Shown: positions 16,100 through 23,209 of the stretch, one piece after another
Position numbering within the stretch: position 1 is the stretch's first letter
Layout of the letters: the number at the start of each line of letters is the position of its first letter
NCBI RefSeq assembly: GCF_025574465.1
Contig: NZ_JAOBPP010000006.1
Span: 1 to 34,383 of the forward strand
DNA length: 34,383 bases
From: Kordiimonas aestuarii
GTDB lineage: Bacteria; Pseudomonadota; Alphaproteobacteria; Sphingomonadales; Kordiimonadaceae
Reading direction: 5' to 3'
Notes under the pieces: model-generated
Database searches by the model: none
The model's input: only the letters and a program-made list of their open reading frames with translations
Told to the model about the DNA's origin: nothing
Program-made: the position numbers and the translations under genes

Positions 16100-17511
16100 T
16101 GGAACAGAACGAAAATAAAACAACTGCCGGGACCTCGGTTGTACCGAAATCGGAAATTGGGCAGGAACTGGCCAAGCCGATTGAGCTTGACACCACACGG
16201 GTATTCAAACGCGAGGCGCTGGAACGCTGGCACGACAAGGTTGATTTTGCCAGTAGCCGTGGTCTCAAAGTGGCAAAGGTCATTCTTTTGCTGGTGTTTG
16301 GCCTTGGTGGCATCTGGGCTGCGACGGCCCCCCTTGGCGGGGCGGTGATTGCCACAGGCCGGGTTGCTGCGGAGAATCAGAACCGCGTCGTACAGCATCT
16401 TGAAGGCGGTATCCTGACCGAAGTGATGGTCCACGAAGGGGAGCGCGTGGACGCGGGCCAGGTGCTGGCATCGCTGGATACAACCCAAATTCGCCCACAG
16501 CTGGCGAACATGCGGTTGCAGCGGGCGGTTCTCCGGGTGCAACTGGCGCGCAGACGTGCTGAAATCGCGGGCGCGGACGAGATCACTTTCCCGGAGATAC
16601 CGGATGACCTGCTTGACAATGCGCGCTTGCAGGAAACGATTGAGAGCCAGACCAGCGAATTTCATGCCCTCAACGACCTGACAGAATCGCAAATCGGTAT
16701 TCTGGACAACAAGATCAAGGCGCTACGCGACGATATCCGAGGGCAGGAAGCTGTTATCGATGCGCGCAAAAATCAGGAGCAATTGCTCGCGCTTGAACTG
16801 AAAGATTTCAAGGACCTGCTGGAAAAAGGCCTTGTGCAGCGCACCCGCGTTTTTGCCACTGACAGGGAGCTTTCCATCGTCAGGGCAAACCTTGCCATTG
16901 CCAAGCTGCAGATCGAGAAATCGAAAAATGAAATCATTTCCACCGAAGCCCAGAAGGGGCAGGTGCGGCTGGAGCGATTGAAGCAGGCCGAGGATCTGTC
17001 GATCGAGCTTCAAAAAGAGCTCAATAAATATGACGCGGATATCTCGCGCTATAATGATGTGATCGAACGCATGCTTATTCGGGCGCCCTCAGCTGGCACG
17101 GTGTTCCGTATCGCCAAGAAAACCATTGGTGCTGTGGTCGCTCCGGGTGAAGCGCTGATGGAGATTGTGCCTGTTCTTGAGGATTTCCGGGTTGAAGCGC
17201 AGGTTGCCGTTCGCGATATCGAAGAGGTATATGTTGGCCAGGAAGTCGAGATGCGACTTCTGTCGGTCAAGAGCCGGTCCGCGCCGCCCCTGATGGGCAA
17301 GATCACCTATGTATCTGCCGATGCTGTTGTGACGGAGGCCAGCCCTCAAGGTAACTATATCGCGTATATCTCGGTTGACGATGGGCAGGATACAGGGTCT
17401 GTGTTGCCCGGTAACGTGGCGACGGTATTCATTAAAACAGAACCGAAGACATTCTTTGAAATTCTGGTGTTGCCGATCAGTCGATTTACCGAGCGCGCGT
17501 TCAAGGGCTAG
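16099..17511 (+). CDS. HlyD-family membrane fusion protein of type I secretion
   Basis: A periplasmic adaptor of 470 aa linking the ABC exporter to an outer-membrane TolC-like channel. A cytoplasmic N-terminus of ~56 residues is followed by one transmembrane segment (about 57-77, 'VAKVILLLVFGLGGIWAAT'). Next comes the biotinyl-lipoyl half motif 'VVQHLEGGILTEVMVHEGERV', then a long alpha-helical hairpin (about 130-320) rich in heptads. The second lipoyl half is 'MLIRAPSAGTVF', followed by a beta-barrel domain and a conserved 'LPGNVATVFIKTEPKTFFE' near the C-terminus, as in PrtE/HlyD. It starts by 1-nt overlap with the exporter stop. No TolC-like gene is in the window, so the channel must be encoded elsewhere. 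Confidence 0.95.
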   Translation: MEQNENKTTAGTSVVPKSEIGQELAKPIELDTTRVFKREALERWHDKVDFASSRGLKVAKVILLLVFGLGGIWAATAPLGGAVIATGRVAAENQNRVVQHLEGGILTEVMVHEGERVDAGQVLASLDTTQIRPQLANMRLQRAVLRVQLARRRAEIAGADEITFPEIPDDLLDNARLQETIESQTSEFHALNDLTESQIGILDNKIKALRDDIRGQEAVIDARKNQEQLLALELKDFKDLLEKGLVQRTRVFATDRELSIVRANLAIAKLQIEKSKNEIISTEAQKGQVRLERLKQAEDLSIELQKELNKYDADISRYNDVIERMLIRAPSAGTVFRIAKKTIGAVVAPGEALMEIVPVLEDFRVEAQVAVRDIEEVYVGQEVEMRLLSVKSRSAPPLMGKITYVSADAVVTEASPQGNYIAYISVDDGQDTGSVLPGNVATVFIKTEPKTFFEILVLPISRFTERAFKG

Positions 17512-17525
17512 GTCGAGGGAGCCAC

Positions 17526-19631
17526 ATGTTGGAGCTGAAGCTTACATCGGGCGCGTTGAAAACACTGTTTGGCGGCGGGCGTGTTGTCCTGTGTGACGAG
17601 GCGTTACTGCCGCTCGTGACCCCACATGTCGGGACGGCGTTCACCGCAGTATGCTGCCTGCCGGACGGGCGGATATTCCTTCCTGACGAGGACGCTTTAA
17701 ACGCGGTTCTTGATATTTACGGCGTGCCGGCGACACTATGCGCCATCCTCGTGACACCGGCATCGAAACCGGTGTATGCGGAATGGGGCTGTGAACAGTT
17801 GCTGGCGAAAACCGCAACGGAGGCTCCTGTCCATGTGGTGTCGCCTGATGCGCAGGATGCAGAATTGCAGGTGCTGCGTTTCCTGATGGAGGTCCAGAAC
17901 ATAGCGGTGCAGGAAAAGGCGCGCGCCGCTGCATCTCTTGAGGCGCAGGTGGTTTATCTCCGCCAGGCGTCGGAACGCATGATGACGTCGCTCGCGCTGT
18001 CAGAGCGCATCATGGACAGCATCGGCTATGACAGTATGACCGAGATAGCGGTTCTGTCGCCGGGTGATGATAATGTCGGCCCGAAGGGGCAGGCATTTTA
18101 TCAGTTCCGGCAGGTGGCGCCCGTGGACGGGCTTGGCCTCGCCGGTGTATCGGTTTTTGTCAGCGAACCGAGCGATGGGGAAGGCCAGCTTGAATTCGCC
18201 ATCCGCCGTGATTTTGATGACAGGAAACTGGCAAGCCTTGTGATCCCATACGGTGTCTTGAAGGCTGGCTGGTATACATGCATGTTTGAGGATATCGTTA
18301 CCGACGTGTTCGGTGACATTGTGCTTGAAATTACCTGGCAGGGCCCAGCCGACAATAACGGGCCGAAGCTGGCGCTAACCGCAATGAAAGCTGACCGGTT
18401 TGGCACGGCTGATGGGCAGCAGAGCCTGGCGCTGAAGTTCTATAAACGAATTTGTCGCCCGGATCTGAGTAAGGCAGCGCTGAGTGCGATCAATGTGTCA
18501 TCGGATATAAGTATCCACACGCGGCCGGGTTATTTCCCGTCAAGAACAGGCTTTTATGGCGGTGAGGAACGGCTTGCCCCTGCACGCGGCGAGCATGATT
18601 TTGCGCCCTTCCAGCGTTCGGATGCCGAGGGGTGGATCCAGTGTCACCTCGCGACCGATGGTGTAACAGGCATGACCTTTGCCGCCGAAAAACCTCAAGG
18701 CGAAGTACGTTATCGGCTGTCCGTTGAACTGCCTGAAACCAGTACGCCTGTCATGGCTGTCCATGCGTTGTTTGTGCGCTCGCTTGACGATATTGAACAG
18801 CACGTCAGCGACCTCCTTGCCGGTAATGCGAACCATGATGTCATCTTGGCAGAAACCAGAGCTGTCATGTTGGGTGGTGAAAAACGTTCGCTGCTGCTGC
18901 ATGTATATGACAAAGCGGCATCAAGTGGTTTTCTCGTCGTCGTCGCCAAATCGCTGGATGGCCGCCGAGACAACGGCTGGTGTCGGCTCAACGATATTGA
19001 GACCAGACGTGCGGTGACTGAACTTGTTGATGAGCATCGGGGCTCGAGTTTTGTGAAGGTGCCCGACGGCCGCTGGCTTGTGCGGGCCATACGCCTGCCG
19101 GAACTGACCGGTCAGGTGGAGTTTATCGAAGGGACCGAGAAGCGGGAAGAGCTGTCACGGGTCCTTGGGTTTTCACCCATGTTGCTGGATGAAAATGGCG
19201 GTTATCTCCAGACACACCCGCTCAAGGACCGCGTTTCTGCGGCAATTGTGCCTGCGATTGCGTCGGCGGGCACCAGGCGGCTGGTGGCGACAGCCGGAAC
19301 AGGTCACCCCTCCGCGCCCGATTTTATCTATGTGTTCGCTGCCGCGCGGTCTGATCAGCCGGATATCGTTTCCGTAATGGCGATGATCGCGGATGAGGCG
19401 CAGACTGAGGCGCGCCGGGACGGCAAGCTGCAGGTTACTGAAGGCGTGTCCTGGGTTGCGGATCGGCTGAAGGCCACAGAGATCAGCCGATTTGAGTTGG
19501 ATTTCCCGACACCGCTTGATGCGGCGCACGATGTGCTTTTTGCCGCGCTGCCAATCGACGGCGAGAACAGTTACGGCTGGTGTCGCTGGACTTCGCTCGG
19601 GTTGATCACCACCGACGGGAAGTACGCATGA
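17526..19631 (+). CDS. 701-aa protein of unknown function in the secretion operon
   Basis: I do not recognise this protein with confidence; it may belong to a domain of unknown function found beside alphaproteobacterial glycosyltransferases (DUF6212 comes to mind, unverified). No signal peptide, membrane segment or catalytic motif is evident. Residues ~115-170 look helical ('VQEKARAAASLEAQVVYLRQ' and following). The rest is probably beta-rich. Two C-terminal stretches resemble each other, 'DNGWCRLNDIETRRA' (~485) and 'SYGWCRWTSLGL' (~683), suggesting duplicated domains. GAGGGA 5 nt before ATG 17526 is a good ribosome site. It starts 14 nt after the adaptor stop, and its own stop overlaps the next ATG (ATGA). 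Such coupling suggests a role in handling or modifying the exported protein, for instance as a chaperone or glycan-binding scaffold. Confidence 0.8.
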   Translation: MLELKLTSGALKTLFGGGRVVLCDEALLPLVTPHVGTAFTAVCCLPDGRIFLPDEDALNAVLDIYGVPATLCAILVTPASKPVYAEWGCEQLLAKTATEAPVHVVSPDAQDAELQVLRFLMEVQNIAVQEKARAAASLEAQVVYLRQASERMMTSLALSERIMDSIGYDSMTEIAVLSPGDDNVGPKGQAFYQFRQVAPVDGLGLAGVSVFVSEPSDGEGQLEFAIRRDFDDRKLASLVIPYGVLKAGWYTCMFEDIVTDVFGDIVLEITWQGPADNNGPKLALTAMKADRFGTADGQQSLALKFYKRICRPDLSKAALSAINVSSDISIHTRPGYFPSRTGFYGGEERLAPARGEHDFAPFQRSDAEGWIQCHLATDGVTGMTFAAEKPQGEVRYRLSVELPETSTPVMAVHALFVRSLDDIEQHVSDLLAGNANHDVILAETRAVMLGGEKRSLLLHVYDKAASSGFLVVVAKSLDGRRDNGWCRLNDIETRRAVTELVDEHRGSSFVKVPDGRWLVRAIRLPELTGQVEFIEGTEKREELSRVLGFSPMLLDENGGYLQTHPLKDRVSAAIVPAIASAGTRRLVATAGTGHPSAPDFIYVFAAARSDQPDIVSVMAMIADEAQTEARRDGKLQVTEGVSWVADRLKATEISRFELDFPTPLDAAHDVLFAALPIDGENSYGWCRWTSLGLITTDGKYA

Positions 19632-22360
19632 GTGCGACATCGGCGTTACAGCACAATGAGGCGACAGCCGAAACTGCTGGACGGCAGTCTCTCCCCATTG
19701 GTGTTGTAATTCCGGCCTATGGGCACCCGCGTTTTCTGGGCGAAGCAATCATCAGCGCCTGCACGCAGGAGACCGAGCGCGATATCCGCGTGGTGGTGAT
19801 TGACGACGGTTGCCGGTTTGAAGAAACCGCCAATATCGTTCACAATCTCGCCGAGGAATATCCTGGCAAGCTGTTTTACCTGCGCCAAAAAAACACTCGG
19901 CTACCTGGAGCGCGGAACAAGGGAGTCCGCTTTCTTTTGCAGGCGTTTCCTGAAATGGAGGCCATATTTTTCCTGGATGCCGATAACAGACTATCGCCTT
20001 ATTCGATTGACGCCTATCGTTTGGCGCTTGGCGACGATGAGACAATTGGGTGGGCCTATCCGGACATATCCTTTTTTGGTCTGTCATGGGGGCGTGGCGG
20101 GTTCGATACCCGTGAAACTGCGCCGGACTATTCAGTTCTCAAGCATCTGGCAGGCAATATTTCCGAAGCGGGGTCGCTTGTCCGCGCGTCGATGTTTCAC
20201 CATGGCGTCTTCTATGATGAAACCATGCGTTCAGGCTTTGAAGACTGGGACTTTTGGCTTGGGGCGCTGGGTGCCGGGTATCGTGGTGTCCGGGTAAAGG
20301 ACGCCGGGTTCCTGTACCGCAGACGGGCCGAGAGCATGCTGGCAGATTCACGCCGCGAGGAAGAACTTCTTATCGCGCGAATGAAAGCCAAGCATAAAGC
20401 GCTTTTTGAGCCAGCCCATCTTATGCAGGTGTTACACGACGAAGCGCCGACCTTTGCTGTTATCAATGAAAATGGAGACAGGGTGCGGCTATTCGCAGAC
20501 CCTGACAGCGGCCATCATGAAATGACCGGTGCCGCATTCGCGGATCTGCTGGCGCGGGTGAAAGCAAGCCCGAAGGAATATTTTTTCCCGCTTAAGGTTA
20601 TGGTGTGTCCGGACGTGGTCTGGCAGATGCTAATGGGTCGGTGCCGCCCCTATTTGCGTTGGCTTTTCTGGCATTTGCTGAGGCGACCAGCCGACGCGCT
20701 GGCCATCAGCTTTCATGCAGGCGCTGGTGTTGAATGGCTCGGGACCAGCGCGCGTGATACCGCCCATATGCTGGCATTCGATGCAGCCTATTTTGAACGG
20801 GTGATGTGGGATGAAAGCCCCTTGGTGCAGTTGACGCCAGGCACCTTCCAGCACGCGGTCATTTCCTGCCCGCTTGAGGCGTGCCCCGCCGTCCGGGCCA
20901 TCATTGACATCATCGCAGGCCTTGGGCCGATGTACAGCCGACTGCCGCGCGGTGCGAAATATCTGCGCCATACAGACCGCCGCTACGCAGGGCCTAATGC
21001 CCGCGCGCTATATAAAAATATTGTTGTGCCTGCTTGTTCGGCTGATGAAGACTATTTCCCGCCAGTTCCCTGGGTGCGGAAGCCGAGCGAAAAATGGTGC
21101 GCCTTTGTTATCATGGAAGCGGATACCCCGCGCGAGCGCCTGGTTGGCAGAATGACCCAGATGCGCGAAAAAGGTTACCGGGTTCTTGTTATTATTGAGC
21201 GCGAGGAAGGGATCGGCCCCTCGGGCAATACAGCAGATATAACCAATGTTGCAGACATGATTGTGCCAATCGAGTTTGAACGCAGCGAAGGTACCAGCCG
21301 ATTTTATCTTGGCCGGTCTGTGTATTCGGTCATGACCGTGTTGCGCCAGCTGGAGGTTGAAACGCTGGCTGTGCATTTTGACATGCTGATCGCGGATTAT
21401 GGGTCAACATGTCTTGAAGCTTTTGGCTCGGTAAAGCACAGGGGCGCGCAGACGCTGCTTATGCTGCCCGCGAGTGCTGTGCCGGGTATGGCCCCGGACG
21501 ATTATGGCCGCATGCTTGCCTATGAGCATGCTATTGACAGGATTTTGACCGACGATGTCGCCCCGGTTCGGGCCGCGCTTGCTGCACAGGGGATGCCATC
21601 GGGGAAGATCAGTCAGGGGGATGGTTTTTATATCGACCTGTCGTCCGCGTGTGCAAAAGCGCCCGGGCCAGCGGTGATGTCCAAACCCCTGAACTGGCAG
21701 CCATCCAAAGGGTATGTCTTTATTGTCACTTATGGCCGCAGCGGGTCAACTTTGTTGCAAACGGTGCTGCAATCTATCGACGGCTATTTTATCCGTGGCG
21801 AGAATGAAAACGCGCTTTTTTCCGTTTATGAAGCATGGGCCCGCGCACGGATGATGCGCCAGCGTTTCGACACCCGACGCGCCGTGCCGCCGCACGGACC
21901 CTGGTATGGTGCCGACGAGGTAGATGCCGATGCTTTTGCCGCGCGAATGATCGATGCATTCATGGCTGAGATCGTGCGCCCGCCTGAAGACGCGCGGGTG
22001 GTGGGGTTCAAGGAGATCAGATATGGCGACCTGTCCGCTGAGGACCTGAGCGGGTTTCTTGCCTTCATGCAGCGCTTTTTTCCGCGAGCAAAGTTCGTTT
22101 TCAATACCCGGCACTGGGAAGACGTGGCCAAGTCTTCCTGGTGGCAGGATGCCGGTGAGGGCTTTGTCGAAGGCCTGGTGACGCGAAGCGATATGGTGTT
22201 TGAACGGTTCTGCCGCGATTATCCGGGCCAGAGTTATCTGATGCGCTATGAAGACTATGCGGACAATACAACGCAGTTCGAGAAATTGTTTGAATTCCTT
22301 GATGAACCCCTTGATATGGCCGCCATCAACGAACTTGCCGCCCAGCGGCTGGAGCACTAG
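19628..22360 (+). CDS. Fusion: GT2 glycosyltransferase + unknown middle + sulfotransferase
   Basis: About 910 aa. Residues ~22-260 are a GT-A family 2 glycosyltransferase: 'IGVVIPAYGHPRFLGEAI', 'VVVIDDGC', the metal-binding 'FFLDADNRL' (about 115-123) and 'GFEDWDFWLGALGAGYRG' (about 201-218). Residues ~300-690 are unrecognised and may contain a degenerate GT-B-like part ('KWCAFVIMEADTPRERLVGRM'). Residues ~696-910 form a sulfotransferase: 'YVFIVTYGRSGSTLLQTVLQ' binds the 5'-phosphosulfate of PAPS and 'FNTRHWEDVAKSSWW' the 3'-phosphate. One polypeptide could therefore add a sugar and sulfate it or a neighbour. The frame is open from 19580, but ATG 19628 overlaps the preceding stop (ATGA), the standard coupled arrangement. 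It is the last gene of the secretion operon and ends 3 nt from a converging gene. Confidence 0.88.
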   Translation: MSATSALQHNEATAETAGRQSLPIGVVIPAYGHPRFLGEAIISACTQETERDIRVVVIDDGCRFEETANIVHNLAEEYPGKLFYLRQKNTRLPGARNKGVRFLLQAFPEMEAIFFLDADNRLSPYSIDAYRLALGDDETIGWAYPDISFFGLSWGRGGFDTRETAPDYSVLKHLAGNISEAGSLVRASMFHHGVFYDETMRSGFEDWDFWLGALGAGYRGVRVKDAGFLYRRRAESMLADSRREEELLIARMKAKHKALFEPAHLMQVLHDEAPTFAVINENGDRVRLFADPDSGHHEMTGAAFADLLARVKASPKEYFFPLKVMVCPDVVWQMLMGRCRPYLRWLFWHLLRRPADALAISFHAGAGVEWLGTSARDTAHMLAFDAAYFERVMWDESPLVQLTPGTFQHAVISCPLEACPAVRAIIDIIAGLGPMYSRLPRGAKYLRHTDRRYAGPNARALYKNIVVPACSADEDYFPPVPWVRKPSEKWCAFVIMEADTPRERLVGRMTQMREKGYRVLVIIEREEGIGPSGNTADITNVADMIVPIEFERSEGTSRFYLGRSVYSVMTVLRQLEVETLAVHFDMLIADYGSTCLEAFGSVKHRGAQTLLMLPASAVPGMAPDDYGRMLAYEHAIDRILTDDVAPVRAALAAQGMPSGKISQGDGFYIDLSSACAKAPGPAVMSKPLNWQPSKGYVFIVTYGRSGSTLLQTVLQSIDGYFIRGENENALFSVYEAWARARMMRQRFDTRRAVPPHGPWYGADEVDADAFAARMIDAFMAEIVRPPEDARVVGFKEIRYGDLSAEDLSGFLAFMQRFFPRAKFVFNTRHWEDVAKSSWWQDAGEGFVEGLVTRSDMVFERFCRDYPGQSYLMRYEDYADNTTQFEKLFEFLDEPLDMAAINELAAQRLEH

Positions 22361-22363
22361 TCT

Positions 22364-23125
22364 CTAGAGCTTGAGGGCGTTTTTGGCCTCTGCACGAAAA
22401 CGTGCCTCATATTCTTTTTTAACCGCATTATCCTGTTTTCTGAATTTGCTTTTATCGCGCGCTATTTCTTCGAACGGTTCACCGATGAAACGCGAAACAC
22501 CGCGCAGATGAGGCGTCGGTTTGGCAAGATAATCCTCGTACCACAGACCATGGTATTTTACCCCGAGCAAGCCAAGGGTGAGTTCGGCATCACTGTGATG
22601 TTTCAAAATCGATCGCAGAATGAGCTCTATTGAGTGGAAGTCATAGTCTGGCATATCGCCCTTGGGCTCGTGAAATGATGCCCATTGTTTATCGTGATGG
22701 GCAATAAAGTGTGAGACCGCCTGCGCGACAATATTCTTGCGTTTCAGCCATACGATATATGTGCCCTCTTCGAAGGCGTCCAGAAGGCCGAAACGGTGCA
22801 ACATATCCAGCTGCACACAGCCAATTTTGGCGCCCCAGTGGGGTGTCGGGCAGCCTTTGCGCATCAGGCGGACGTATTGTTCGAAGGTTTCCAGTCCGCG
22901 TTTGGTGCCCGCGCGCTCTATATTGATGGCGTTGAATATCTCATTTTTCATTGTCAGCGTTGGCAACTGCTTCATCAACTCCACAAGATAGTTTGACCCA
23001 CAGCGGTTGGTGAAAAGCACAAATACACCTTTGCCCGGAAACGTGCCGGTGATGCGTATTTTGTCGCGGTCGCCTTTAAAATAGGCGCGGATGTCTTTTT
23101 CATGCTGGTGTAAAATGCGTTTCAT
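22364..23125 (-). CDS. Stf0-like sulfotransferase
   Basis: A 253-aa protein, a normal length for the Stf0 family (the type enzyme is mycobacterial trehalose 2-sulfotransferase). 'GVFVLFTNRCGSNYLVELMKQL' (about residues 33-54) is the PAPS 5'-phosphosulfate loop. 'YIVWLKRKNIVAQAVSHFIA' is the 3'-phosphate motif with the family's typical K/R-x-N/D-x-V-A-Q-A-x-S. 'GLWYEDYLAKP' and 'FRKQDNAVKKEYEARFR' match the C-terminal pattern. The likely role is O-sulfation of a sugar residue in the glycan. It lies 84 nt downstream of the reverse repeat-GT2-GT4 gene and probably shares its transcript. It converges on the GT2-sulfotransferase gene with 3 nt between stops. Confidence 0.82.
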   Translation of the reverse strand: MKRILHQHEKDIRAYFKGDRDKIRITGTFPGKGVFVLFTNRCGSNYLVELMKQLPTLTMKNEIFNAINIERAGTKRGLETFEQYVRLMRKGCPTPHWGAKIGCVQLDMLHRFGLLDAFEEGTYIVWLKRKNIVAQAVSHFIAHHDKQWASFHEPKGDMPDYDFHSIELILRSILKHHSDAELTLGLLGVKYHGLWYEDYLAKPTPHLRGVSRFIGEPFEEIARDKSKFRKQDNAVKKEYEARFRAEAKNALKL

Positions 23126-23209
23126 GAACTGCTTCGAATTGTTGAGCTTTCTGTTCTTTTAAGTGCATGCCAGGCTGGGTGCAAGGCTATTGAACTTGAC
23201 CGTAGCCGA

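Noticed and set aside
15682..16692. 336-codon antisense frame across the ABC/HlyD junction
   Set aside because: It lies opposite two clearly coding secretion genes and its translation shows no domain.
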